A stretch of DNA of 64,000 bases, from NCBI RefSeq assembly GCF_036452155.1, contig NZ_JAWJZY010000002.1; one strand, 5' to 3'. Positions 19,853 to 28,254 of this stretch are shown one piece after another. Both the position numbers and the translations under genes were made by a program. The notes under the pieces are model-generated. The model searched no databases and was not told the DNA's origin. It worked only from the letters and a program-made list of their open reading frames with translations. The DNA is from Sorlinia euscelidii (GTDB taxonomy: Bacteria; Pseudomonadota; Alphaproteobacteria; Acetobacterales; Acetobacteraceae). Each line of letters begins with the position of its first letter. The first letter of the stretch is position 1.

Positions 19853-20836
19853 ATGACTCTTGACATCGCCTTTCAGATGGACCCGCTCGAAGAGGTGAAT
19901 ATTGACGGCGATTCGACCTTCGCGCTGATGCTGGAGGCGCAGGCGAGAGGGCACAATCTGCATGTTTATGACTTTCGGACGCTCGCCTATGGTGAAGATG
20001 TCGCGATGCCGGACCCCGACACGGGCCATGGCGCGCTTTCGGCGGTGACGCGCGCCGTGCAAGTTAAAAGACGCAAGGGCCGCCATGCTTTTTTTGGTCC
20101 GCCCCAGCGGCGTCGATTGACATCATTTGACGTTGTATGGATGCGTCAGGATCCGCCATTTGATATGGGATATATCAGCGCCACCTACATGCTTGAGCAG
20201 GTTGACGGGGCGGGTCGGGACAAGGTGCGCATCTTCAATCATCCGCGCGCTGTGCGCGACGCGCCGGAGAAATTGCTGCCCATGCAGTTCCCGGATTTGA
20301 TGCCCCCGACTCTCGTCAGCTGGGACATCGCGGCGCTGACGCAATTTCGGAAGAAATACGGGGATGTGATCCTCAAGCCCCTTTACGGCAATGGCGGGGT
20401 GGGGATCTTTCGGGTGCGGGAGGATGATGAAAATTTCGCGTCCCTGCTTGAGATGCATTTTTCACGCGGGCGGGAGCCTTTAATGATCCAGCGTTATGAG
20501 GCCAAGGTGCGGGATGGTGATAAACGCATCATTCTGGTCGATGGCGTGCCGATCGGCGCCATCAACCGGGTGCCGCAATTGGGGGAGGCGCGCTCAAATA
20601 TGCATGTAGGTGGGAAAGCCACGGCCATCCCTCTCTCGGAAAGGGATCAGGAAATTTGCGCAAAGATCGGCCCATATCTGCGTGAGAATAATTTGATCTT
20701 CGTCGGAATCGACGTGATCGGCCATTACCTGACCGAAATCAACGTGACCTCCCCGACCGGCCTTCAGGAGCTTGACCATTTCAACGGCGTTAACAGTGCG
20801 GGGTTGATCTGGGATGCGGTTGAGGCGCGTCTCTGA
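19853..20836 (+). CDS. gshB: Glutathione synthetase
   Basis: This enzyme joins gamma-glutamylcysteine and glycine with ATP to form glutathione. The 327 residues are an ATP-grasp protein. The N-terminal domain starts LDIAFQMDPLEEVNIDGDSTF, the ATP-grasp loop reads VILKPLYGNGGVGIFRV near residue 175, and the C-terminal end NVTSPTGLQELDHFNGVNSAGLIWD is diagnostic. The start is set by AAAGGA seven bases before the ATG. It may extend the uvrB-galM-greB series, though a 74-base gap precedes it. Confidence 0.95.
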   Translation: MTLDIAFQMDPLEEVNIDGDSTFALMLEAQARGHNLHVYDFRTLAYGEDVAMPDPDTGHGALSAVTRAVQVKRRKGRHAFFGPPQRRRLTSFDVVWMRQDPPFDMGYISATYMLEQVDGAGRDKVRIFNHPRAVRDAPEKLLPMQFPDLMPPTLVSWDIAALTQFRKKYGDVILKPLYGNGGVGIFRVREDDENFASLLEMHFSRGREPLMIQRYEAKVRDGDKRIILVDGVPIGAINRVPQLGEARSNMHVGGKATAIPLSERDQEICAKIGPYLRENNLIFVGIDVIGHYLTEINVTSPTGLQELDHFNGVNSAGLIWDAVEARL

Positions 20837-20843
20837 ATAACGG

Positions 20844-21113
20844 TCACTCCGCTTTGCCATTCATGGTGTCCTCCTGCCCCTCCCGGATAATCGGGACGGG
20901 CGGGGTTTCCTCCTCCGCTTCCACAGTTTTTTTTCCGGCGTGATCATAACGCATCGGCAGGCTGAGGGGCGGGAGATCGGACTTGGTTGGTTTTTCCTGA
21001 CGCCAACTGAAACGCTGACTCAGGAATGTCTTGACCTCATGATGATAGTACAAGGCGAAAATCAACGGCCAGGAGAGAATGGCCACGGTGGCGATGAGAA
21101 TTTCGAGGAGCAT
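20844..21113 (-). CDS. Small single-helix membrane protein of unknown function
   Basis: I do not recognise this family. From the ATG at 21113 it encodes 89 residues. One strong transmembrane helix lies at the N-terminus (LLEILIATVAILSWPLIFALYYH), followed by a basic stretch and a proline- and glutamate-rich tail (EAEEETPPVPIIREGQE). The topology suggests an inner-membrane anchor with a soluble tail. An earlier in-frame ATG at 21176 would add 21 residues. It converges with gshB eight bases away and has an opposite-strand neighbour on its 5' side. Confidence 0.55.
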   Translation of the reverse strand: MLLEILIATVAILSWPLIFALYYHHEVKTFLSQRFSWRQEKPTKSDLPPLSLPMRYDHAGKKTVEAEEETPPVPIIREGQEDTMNGKAE

Positions 21114-21333
21114 CTTGTTACGCTCTGATATCCTGCTGAGGGTTCTCGACATGACGGGGGACGACGGTGTAAGCAAGGGAATGACGGCGCAGCGTTGCGA
21201 TGATCATGAGATTGGCGCATCTGTTTGCATCACGCCCTCGCGGGCATAACGACAATAATGTCTTCAGGAGTCCAAAAGTGCAATATGGGCTCAATATGTG
21301 GTAGAAGTTGCGGAAGAGAGCAAGATCAGCGCG

Positions 21334-22047
21334 ATGACACGGACCAAAATGCCAGACGCCGCCCATCAGCCCGTTGACATGTCGGGTCTGGCGACCGAGT
21401 CCCATCAGCCGAAATCCGCTTTGGATGCGGAGGCCGTAAGGGCGGCCTACCGGCGCTGGGCCAATATTTACGACACGGTTTTTGGCGGAATTTCGGCCTT
21501 CGGTCGACGCCGCGCTGTTGATGCCGTCAATAACCTGCGCGGGGACCGGGTTCTTGAAGTCGGGGTGGGCACGGGCCTGGCACTGCCACATTATCGTGCT
21601 GATAAAATCATCACGGGGATTGACCTCTCTGAAGCGATGCTTGCGAAAGCGCGGGAACGCGTTGCGCGGGAGGCTCTCGGCAATGTCGCGGCTCTGCATG
21701 AAATGGACGCTGAAGCCACGGATTTCGCGGATGACAGCTTTGACATTGCTGTGGCGATGTTTGTCGCATCCGTCGTGCCAAATCCGCGCCGCCTCCTTGC
21801 GGAACTGAAGCGCGTGGTGCGACCGGGTGGCCATGTGCTTTTTGTCAATCACTTCCTCGCCACGGGCGGTGTGCGCCTGCTCTGTGAGCGTGCAATGGCG
21901 CGCGCTTCCCACTCCCTCGGATGGCATCCGGATTTTGCGCTTGAAGCCTTGCTGACGGAGTCAGATATCCGCAAAGCGAAGATCACACCCGTGCCACCTC
22001 TCGGCCTCTTCACGCTTGTGACGCTGCAATGCGATGATGAAACGTGA
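21334..22047 (+). CDS. pmtA: PmtA-type phosphatidylethanolamine N-methyltransferase
   Basis: This class I SAM methyltransferase probably makes phosphatidylcholine by methylating phosphatidylethanolamine. RRWANIYDTVFGG near residue 40 is the membrane-binding N-terminal signature of the Rhodobacter/PmtA type. The SAM motif is VLEVGVGTGLALPHY. Motif II reads ITGIDLSEAMLAKAR, and VRPGGHVLFVNHF follows. Phosphatidylcholine made this way is characteristic of acetic acid bacteria. The start is uncertain: the ATG at 21334 is used here, and a GTG at 21298 and an ATG at 21349 are alternatives. An UbiE-like role is less likely given the YDTVFGG segment. Confidence 0.82.
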   Translation: MTRTKMPDAAHQPVDMSGLATESHQPKSALDAEAVRAAYRRWANIYDTVFGGISAFGRRRAVDAVNNLRGDRVLEVGVGTGLALPHYRADKIITGIDLSEAMLAKARERVAREALGNVAALHEMDAEATDFADDSFDIAVAMFVASVVPNPRRLLAELKRVVRPGGHVLFVNHFLATGGVRLLCERAMARASHSLGWHPDFALEALLTESDIRKAKITPVPPLGLFTLVTLQCDDET

Positions 22048-22102
22048 CATTGTCTTAACAGGTGCGGGCGGTGCCTTTTTTGTGCTAAACCCCTGACCAT
22101 CA

Positions 22103-22125
22103 ACCAGATTGCGTCGCAATCTGGT
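22103..22125. terminator. 10-bp perfect hairpin between pmtA and the cox remnant
   Basis: ACCAGATTGC and GCAATCTGGT pair perfectly around a three-base GTC loop, 55 bases after the pmtA stop and 57 before the next start. No T-run follows. It could be a weak terminator or a symmetric operator for the downstream genes. Confidence 0.45.
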
Positions 22126-22182
22126 GCCTATTTGCAGCGCGGCGGCACGTCATCGTCCCTTTGCGCTTGGAGGGTCTTGACG

Positions 22183-23394
22183 ATGGCGCAGGGCAAGCCG
22201 ATTTATCGGGACATGATGATCTCTCAAAATCGTCAAGGCGCCTTTCTGCTTGTGATTTCCCTGGTCGCAGGCACGCTTGGCGGTTTGCTTGGCCTGCTTG
22301 AAACCGGTATTTCCGGGGGCGCGTTGCGCGCTGCACATGGCGTGCTGCTGGAATTTTACGTCATCACGCCCGCATTTCTTGGTGGGTTGGGGCGACTCCT
22401 TCTGCCCTCCGCCCTGGGCCGGCCGGAAGCGCGTTTTCACCCGATTGACTGGGTCGCCGTGGGGCTATTAACGCTCGGGATCGGATGTGCGGTGGCCTCG
22501 CTCTGCGGTTTTGCGCCCGGGATGGCCTATAGTTTGATCGCTTGGTCCCTCAGTATGGCGCTTCTCAGTGCTAATACGGTTATCTTCATTCTCGAAAATC
22601 GCCGGACAGGTTTTGCCGACATGTCGTGTCTGGCATGGACGGAACTGGCCACGTCAGCAGGGTTAATCACCATCACCCCCGTCATTGCGATGATGGCGCT
22701 GAAAATCCTTCCGGCTTCGAGTGCCAGCCTGTCCCTTTTCGTCGGGGTTTTTGCTTTGCCCCTTCAGGCTATCGCCATGTCGGCGACAATCGGCATGATG
22801 TCATCCGCGTTTTTCTCAGATGACGACGCACCTTCCGTCCCAATGATTATATTGATCAGCTTCATTGGTCTGGCTGTTCCCGTGATCTGGCTGAAATTCT
22901 TCACGATTGGCGTGCTTCAGGCGGGCAATGTCGCCCTGGCCTGGTTGAGTGTGCCGAGTATCGCCGTCATTGCGATTTTCATCCGCCAGCTTTGGCGGCC
23001 GGCGCGACATGACATCGCCGCCACCATCTGGTCCATCGGGGCAATGCTCTTACTGGTGGCGGACGGTGTGCTGCAATGGGGCAGCCCGACCAGCATGGTG
23101 GAACATGCCATGACCCTCTACGCTGCCATCTGCGCGCTTTTCGGCAGTTTCTACGCGTGGCAGCGTGCCCAATCGTTTATCGTGGTCTCGCCTCTGTTCG
23201 GCATCCTCCATTTTTCGACGTTTTTCTCCGGCGTGTTTCTCTCATTGTCACCTTGGCCTGCGGCGCAGTCCATCGGGCATTTGATGATGTCTCTCTGCCT
23301 CGCTTTCGTCGGGGTGCTGCTTCTGCGCCTCGTCCTCTACACACGCGATGGGCGGGCGACTTCGCCGCACATTGAAATGTCGCACAGGGTTTGA
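22183..23394 (+). CDS. Cytochrome oxidase subunit I-like 12-helix membrane protein lacking the binuclear centre
   Basis: The 403-residue protein has twelve hydrophobic helices. It can be aligned by eye with heme-copper oxidase subunit I: AAHGVLLEFYVITPAFLGG matches the helix II TAHGLIMIFFMVMPALIGG type, and VEHAMTLYAAICALFGSFYAW matches the helix X HFHYVLSMGAVFAIFAGFYYW type. Both low-spin heme histidines appear kept (His52, His308). The others are gone: CuB ligand in GHPEVY becomes Val189 (VGVFALP), the helix VII HH pair becomes Leu237-Lys238 (WLKFFTIG), and the heme a3 ligand becomes Val306. It is also shorter than a working subunit I. The genes ctaB and a small peptide follow as in a cox operon. 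The start follows a GGAGGG site. Function unknown; it should not reduce oxygen. Confidence 0.75.
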   Translation: MAQGKPIYRDMMISQNRQGAFLLVISLVAGTLGGLLGLLETGISGGALRAAHGVLLEFYVITPAFLGGLGRLLLPSALGRPEARFHPIDWVAVGLLTLGIGCAVASLCGFAPGMAYSLIAWSLSMALLSANTVIFILENRRTGFADMSCLAWTELATSAGLITITPVIAMMALKILPASSASLSLFVGVFALPLQAIAMSATIGMMSSAFFSDDDAPSVPMIILISFIGLAVPVIWLKFFTIGVLQAGNVALAWLSVPSIAVIAIFIRQLWRPARHDIAATIWSIGAMLLLVADGVLQWGSPTSMVEHAMTLYAAICALFGSFYAWQRAQSFIVVSPLFGILHFSTFFSGVFLSLSPWPAAQSIGHLMMSLCLAFVGVLLLRLVLYTRDGRATSPHIEMSHRV

Positions 23395-23407
23395 TGAGGG
23401 GGCCTTT

Positions 23408-24352
23408 ATGCGCGCCGAGCCTGTGACCTCAATGACTCAGTCAATGCCGTCCATGCCGGAAGAAGGCGCGACGATGGCTGATTGGCTGGCGCTCCTCAAG
23501 CCGCGTGTCATTTCACTCGTTGTCTTTACCGGGGCTGCTGGTATGGCTGTGGCGCCGCTTTGGCCGCCTGCCATTCTGGCTTTTATCGATATCTTCTGCA
23601 TCTGCATCGGGGCCGGGGCGGCGGGCGCCATCAATATGTGGTATGACCGGGATATTGACGCCATCATGCGGCGGACGGCCGTCAGGCCCATACCGGACCA
23701 CCGCATGGACCCTGATCGGGCCTTGACTTACGGGATCGTGCTCTCCGCCCTTTCCGTCATATTACTTTGGCTGGCGAGTAATGCGCTCGCTGCAGGCATC
23801 CTCGCTTTTTCAATCTTCTTTTACGCCGTCATCTACACGATCTGGCTTAAACGCCGCACGCCACAAAACATTGTCATTGGCGGGGCGGCCGGGGCTTTTC
23901 CACCCATGATCGGCTACGCGGCCGCCACAGGCACGCTGCATCTCCTGCCCATTATCATGTTCGCGATCGTGTTTTTATGGACGCCGCCGCATTTCTGGTC
24001 GCTTTCCCTATACGCATGTAAGGATTATACCCGCGCTGGCATACCAATGTTACCCGTCGTCAAAGGTCCACGCCACACAAGGTGGCAGATCCTGATTTAC
24101 ACAGTCATTCTGGTGGCGGCCTCTCTCGTGCCGGGCTTTTATCATCTCGCAGGCCCGCTTTATAACGTGGCAGCTGCGCTTCTGGGCCTGGGCTTTTTAG
24201 TTATGGCGCTGGGCGTATTGCGTGACCGTCAGGACGATGCCGGGCAGAGTCTCACGGCAGATAAGCCAGCGCGGCGGGCTTTCCGTTATTCCCTCCTTTA
24301 TCTTTTTCTTCTCTTCCTCGCGCTTCTCATTGATCGGGTTTTTCTGTCATGA
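23408..24352 (+). CDS. ctaB: Protoheme IX farnesyltransferase (heme O synthase)
   Basis: This inner-membrane prenyltransferase converts heme B to heme O. The 314 residues contain the UbiA-family aspartate-rich motif NMWYDRDIDAIMRRT near residue 75, a second polar loop KDYTRAGIPMLPVVKG, and about eight transmembrane helices. The ATG at 23408 follows a GAGGGGGCC site, 14 bases after the previous stop. In acetic acid bacteria heme O serves the bo3 ubiquinol oxidase, which would explain keeping ctaB while the adjacent subunit I-like gene has lost its active site. Confidence 0.95.
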   Translation: MRAEPVTSMTQSMPSMPEEGATMADWLALLKPRVISLVVFTGAAGMAVAPLWPPAILAFIDIFCICIGAGAAGAINMWYDRDIDAIMRRTAVRPIPDHRMDPDRALTYGIVLSALSVILLWLASNALAAGILAFSIFFYAVIYTIWLKRRTPQNIVIGGAAGAFPPMIGYAAATGTLHLLPIIMFAIVFLWTPPHFWSLSLYACKDYTRAGIPMLPVVKGPRHTRWQILIYTVILVAASLVPGFYHLAGPLYNVAAALLGLGFLVMALGVLRDRQDDAGQSLTADKPARRAFRYSLLYLFLLFLALLIDRVFLS

Positions 24353-24480
24353 CCACAGATGAGTCTCGACGTCCGTCACCTAAGAGGCCATCACCGTCGC
24401 AGCAGCGTTTCTGGGCGATGATGGCGGGCATGGCCTTTTTGTGGCTGTGCCTTTTCGCCATCGCGTGGATCTCACTGTAA
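24349..24480 (+). CDS. Small cox-operon membrane peptide (CoxF-like position)
   Basis: A 43-residue frame begins at an ATG that overlaps the ctaB stop (ATGA). It has a basic, proline-rich N-terminus and one transmembrane helix near the C-terminus (MMAGMAFLWLCLFAIAWISL). Small single-helix proteins commonly sit between ctaB and ctaG in alphaproteobacterial cox operons, and this one matches in place, size and topology. There is no ctaG or ctaE afterwards; the next gene is on the opposite strand. Assignment is by context and topology only. Confidence 0.6.
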   Translation: MTTDESRRPSPKRPSPSQQRFWAMMAGMAFLWLCLFAIAWISL

Positions 24481-24646
24481 TCAATTGCGACATGCGTGAG
24501 GGTGACGCGGCGTTTTTTTGAATCAGAGCCGACGCTTTACGCGCATCCGGTTCAATAAACACGTTCCTATCACGCACTCTCAATCCGCACGTTTCGCTGA
24601 TGGCGGACGTTTAGCTTCGGGTGCGCTGCATGGAGTGGCGGGCGGG

Positions 24647-25606
24647 TCAGCCGCCTACCTGTTGTATTGCGGAAAGCATCCAATTGCCGCGGCCATCGGC
24701 CCGGACGAAACTCCAAAGCTCCGTCACGGTCTGAGACTCCGTCTGGCTTCCATCAATCACATGGCCCATCTGGTCCGTCGTGATGTCGATCAGGCTATAA
24801 CGCATTGCGACTGTCGCATAGACAAGCCGTCCCTCTCGCCAGGCTTCGGCAAGGTCACCATTGAGGAAGGTGACATTGGAGGTGACATTGCGCGCGCCAC
24901 GGCTGGCATAATCCGTTAATTGCTGATTGAAATATGAGGTCATTTCCGGCGTGGCCATCGTTGCGAGGGCCTGTAGATTCTGGGCGCTCCAGGCCGCCTG
25001 GACATCAACGAGGAGGCGCTGAAATGTTTGATAATCCTCGGGGTTGATGGTGACGTTCTGACTGCCGAAGCCCGGCGTCGCATTGGATGAGAAACCATAA
25101 GGACCGGGCGCTGCCTCGTTCCGCGGCGGTGTGACACCATTATATTGACCCTGCACCGGCGCGCCATTCCGTGTGAAAAGACGCACGGCCCATCTGACAA
25201 CGATGAAGAGCAGGAAAAGCTGGATGATGACGCCAAGGAGGCTGCCAAGCCCCCCTACGCCGCCAAAAAAGCCGTGGCCCGAGAGCATTCCGAATAAACC
25301 AGCCCCCAGCATTCCGCCGAGGAAACCCGTCATGAGCGGGTTGCGGCGTGCGAACCCCATACCCGGCGCCCCCATCGGCCGTTGCGCGCCCCAGGGCCGC
25401 GCCGCGCTGGGCGGCGTGCGCGGCGTATAACTGCGATCAAAAGGGCGCGCGGCAAAAGGGGCCGTCCGTGTCATGGGCGGGGCCGACCATGTGCGACCAC
25501 CCCGACTGCCAAAGGACCCGCCGCCCCCCGCACGCGCCATGGCGTCCATACCGGAGGAGCTGATGATGAGCGCTGCAAGGAGCGCGTAAATGCTGAGTTT
25601 CTTCAT
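24647..25606 (-). CDS. Tim44-like domain protein with signal peptide
   Basis: The 319-residue protein starts with a signal sequence (MKKLSIYALLAALIISSSGMDAMA). A Gly/Arg/Pro-rich low-complexity stretch (about 25-90) follows, then one or two hydrophobic segments around 90-140 including LLGVIIQLFLLFIVVRWAVRLF. The C-terminal Tim44/MRPL45-type domain spans about 190-319 (DYQTFQRLLVDVQAAWSAQNLQALATMATPEM, TELWSFVRADGRGNWMLSAIQQV). Bacterial members are membrane-associated and poorly characterised. It is last in a leftward thrC-M16-pmbA series, 14 bases after pmbA. Confidence 0.85.
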   Translation of the reverse strand: MKKLSIYALLAALIISSSGMDAMARAGGGGSFGSRGGRTWSAPPMTRTAPFAARPFDRSYTPRTPPSAARPWGAQRPMGAPGMGFARRNPLMTGFLGGMLGAGLFGMLSGHGFFGGVGGLGSLLGVIIQLFLLFIVVRWAVRLFTRNGAPVQGQYNGVTPPRNEAAPGPYGFSSNATPGFGSQNVTINPEDYQTFQRLLVDVQAAWSAQNLQALATMATPEMTSYFNQQLTDYASRGARNVTSNVTFLNGDLAEAWREGRLVYATVAMRYSLIDITTDQMGHVIDGSQTESQTVTELWSFVRADGRGNWMLSAIQQVGG

Positions 25607-25620
25607 GATCCGTATTCCAA

Positions 25621-26961
25621 CTACTCGCCCGCGATCGTCATATCTTCAATGCGCAATGTTGGCGCATTGATACTGCGTCGAAAGGTGAGGTCGTCTGCTG
25701 CACATATATTGAGAAACATATGGCTTAACTGTCCTGCAACGGTCATCCCCGCAACAGGTTCGGCAATTTTACCATTTCTTATCATAAAACCTGACGCCCC
25801 GCGACTATAGTCCCCGGTCAGCATATTGATGGTCGATCCGATCATCTCGGTGATATAGATACCTTCAACGATATCCGCGATGAGGTCTGCCGGGCTTCCC
25901 TGCCCTCCGGAAAGGTAAAGATTGCTGCTTGTCGGGGCAGGGACACCGCCCGGGGCACGACGCGCGCAGCCATTATTGGGGAGGTTGAGGTGGGAAGCGC
26001 TTGTCTGGTCCAGAAGCCAATTTTGAAGGCGCCCTTCTTCTACCAGTGTCAGTTTTTGAGGCCGCACGCCTTCACCGTCAAATAATCGTGAGGCCAGCCC
26101 TGCCGGGCGTGTCGGGTCATCCACGACATGCAACCCGGCGGAAAGCACCTGCCGGCCCCGCGATGCGGCAAGGAATGAGGTGCCGCGCGCAACCGCCATG
26201 CCATTCAGGGCGGCAGCCAGATGGCCCAGCAAACTGCCGGAGACACGCGGGTCAAACACGGCCGCCATCCGCCCGGTGCGGGGCTTGCGCGGATTGAGAC
26301 GGTTTTTCGCCCGTCTGGCTGCATCCTGCCCGAGCATTGCCGGTGGGTCGAGATCACGCCAGTGGCGCGTCACATGAGAGGCGTAGTCACGCTGCATGTG
26401 ATCGCCCTGGCCCGCAATCACGCTGACGCTCGCGCCAAAGATCGTCTCCTCACTCTGCGCCATAAACCCGTCACTATCAGCTAGAGATGTGCGCGCGCGC
26501 CAGGATGAGGCGGATGCCCCATTGCTTTTTGTGATGCCGTCACCCGCCAGCGCGCTTTCCTCCGCAATTCGGGAGGCCTCCTGAAGCCGCGCGATGGTGA
26601 CATCGGGGGTCGGGTCTGCCAGGCGCATTTCCCTCGCGGAAAGCTGCCCCTTCATGTCGCGGGAAGCCAGGCCCGCATGAGGGTTTTCGGGCAGGGCGCG
26701 CGCCATGGTGACAGCCTGAGACGCCAACCGCGCAAAGCTCTCCTTCTTCGTGACGGTGCTGGAGACATTCGCCACGCGCTGCCCTGAAAACACGCGCAGG
26801 CCGAGTTTGACGGTCTGCGCATGTTCCGTATCCTCCAACCGACCCTGCCGGATCGTCGTTGAAAGAGACGTGGCCTCAACCAGCATCGCATCTGCCTGGT
26901 CGGCGCCCGCTTTTTTGGCCGCATCCAGTAGCGCGCTGAGGAGATCTTCCTGCGTCTTCAT
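25621..26961 (-). CDS. pmbA: TldD/PmbA family metalloprotease subunit
   Basis: This is probably the TldE/PmbA half of the heterodimeric TldD-TldE protease, which degrades unfolded peptides and matures small modified peptides. The 446 residues show the family N-terminus (SLSTTIRQGRLEDTEHAQTVKLGLRVF) and the C-terminal block NLYLSGGQGSPADLIADIVEGIYITEMIGSTINMLTGDYSRGASGFMIRNGKI. The HEXXXH zinc motif of TldD is absent, which fits the non-catalytic PmbA/TldE subunit. Its ATG overlaps the stop of the M16 gene. Confidence 0.92.
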   Translation of the reverse strand: MKTQEDLLSALLDAAKKAGADQADAMLVEATSLSTTIRQGRLEDTEHAQTVKLGLRVFSGQRVANVSSTVTKKESFARLASQAVTMARALPENPHAGLASRDMKGQLSAREMRLADPTPDVTIARLQEASRIAEESALAGDGITKSNGASASSWRARTSLADSDGFMAQSEETIFGASVSVIAGQGDHMQRDYASHVTRHWRDLDPPAMLGQDAARRAKNRLNPRKPRTGRMAAVFDPRVSGSLLGHLAAALNGMAVARGTSFLAASRGRQVLSAGLHVVDDPTRPAGLASRLFDGEGVRPQKLTLVEEGRLQNWLLDQTSASHLNLPNNGCARRAPGGVPAPTSSNLYLSGGQGSPADLIADIVEGIYITEMIGSTINMLTGDYSRGASGFMIRNGKIAEPVAGMTVAGQLSHMFLNICAADDLTFRRSINAPTLRIEDMTIAGE

Positions 26962-28223
26962 GCGACGGGACAGATGGCGGCATGGTGAAGCGGGGGCAAC
27001 TCCCTGATCGGCCCGACAGAGGCACGGGTGGGCGGCGTGGCGAAGATCCTACGGGCCGCGTGCAGAATGTCCTCTCCCGTGACACGATCGATTTTGGCAA
27101 TTGTCTCCGACGTCGGAATGGTATGGCCGAAAATCTGCATTTGACGGGCAATCTGCTCGCAGCGACTTCCGGTATTTTCGAGCGACATCAGAAGAGAGGA
27201 TTTAAGCTGCGCCTTGCCGCGCCGCAATTCGGCGTCGGAAAACCCGTTTTCAAGCTTTTGCAGTTCCTCTTCAATAACCGGGATCAACGTCGCCACATCC
27301 TCCGCCGCCGTGCCGGCATAAATGCCGAAGAGACCCGTATCCATAAAAGGCTGGACGAAAGAATAAACCGAGTAAACGAGGCCGCGTTTTTCCCGGATTT
27401 CCTGAAAGAGGCGCGATGACATGCCGCCACCGAGCAAGGTCGAAAGCAGCATGACCGCGTGATAATCATTATCAAGGTAGGAAATCGCTTTGTAACCCAG
27501 GACGATATGTGTCTGGTCCAGCTCCCGATGCGTCACGATTTCCCCTCCCGCATAAGTGGCGGGCACCCATGAAGGGGCCTTATGGGTCGGCAAATCTGCG
27601 AAAGATGTCTCGACCATCGCGACAACTTCCTTATGAGAGACGGCACCCGCTGCGGCGATGACCGTATTATGCGTCGTGTAATTTCGCTGCATGAAGGCAA
27701 GAAGCGTCTCACGCCGCATATTGCGAATCAATTTTTCCGTGCCGAGGGTCGGGCGGCCCATGGGCTGGTCCGTAAAGGCCGTTTCCTGAAACTGGTCAAA
27801 GATAATGTCGTCCGGCGTGTCATTCGCCTGGCCGATCTCCTGCAAAATCACGCCGCGTTCACGCTCAAATTCATGGTCGAGAAACGTGCTGTGCGTCAAG
27901 ATATCGCCAATCATGTCGACGCCGAGGGCGAGATCATCCTTCAGTAATTTGACGTAGTAAGCGGTCTGCTCCCGTGCTGTGTAGGCGTTGATATGGCCGC
28001 CCACATCTTCAATCTGCTCAGCTATTTCAGCGGCGCTACGTCGTTTTGTGCCCTTGAAGGCCATATGTTCCAGAAAATGCGCAACGCCGTTTTCCTCGGC
28101 TTTCTCATGGCGGGTGCCGGACGCGACGTAAGCGCCGAATGATACCGTTTCGACCCGGTCCAACTTCTCGGTGATGATGGTCAGGCCGTTATCCAACCGG
28201 GTGATTTGGCAATGCTCCGTCAT
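26958..28223 (-). CDS. M16 family zinc peptidase (mitochondrial processing peptidase-like)
   Basis: The 421 residues form an M16B peptidase with the inverted zinc motif HFLEH at residues 49-53. The downstream conserved Glu region and the glycine-rich LLGGGMSSRLFQEIREKRGLVYSVYSF are also present. The family resembles the beta subunit of mitochondrial processing peptidase and is usually cytoplasmic or membrane-associated in alphaproteobacteria. I chose the ATG at 28223, since the longer open frame runs into thrC. It lies 31 bases after thrC, a common alphaproteobacterial pairing. Confidence 0.92.
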   Translation of the reverse strand: MTEHCQITRLDNGLTIITEKLDRVETVSFGAYVASGTRHEKAEENGVAHFLEHMAFKGTKRRSAAEIAEQIEDVGGHINAYTAREQTAYYVKLLKDDLALGVDMIGDILTHSTFLDHEFERERGVILQEIGQANDTPDDIIFDQFQETAFTDQPMGRPTLGTEKLIRNMRRETLLAFMQRNYTTHNTVIAAAGAVSHKEVVAMVETSFADLPTHKAPSWVPATYAGGEIVTHRELDQTHIVLGYKAISYLDNDYHAVMLLSTLLGGGMSSRLFQEIREKRGLVYSVYSFVQPFMDTGLFGIYAGTAAEDVATLIPVIEEELQKLENGFSDAELRRGKAQLKSSLLMSLENTGSRCEQIARQMQIFGHTIPTSETIAKIDRVTGEDILHAARRIFATPPTRASVGPIRELPPLHHAAICPVA

Positions 28224-28254
28224 AAGGTCTGAGGGTCTCCTGAAATCATCTGAG

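Noticed and set aside
21118..21927. 269-codon reverse frame over pmtA
   Set aside because: It is antisense to the methyltransferase, whose SAM motifs are clear.
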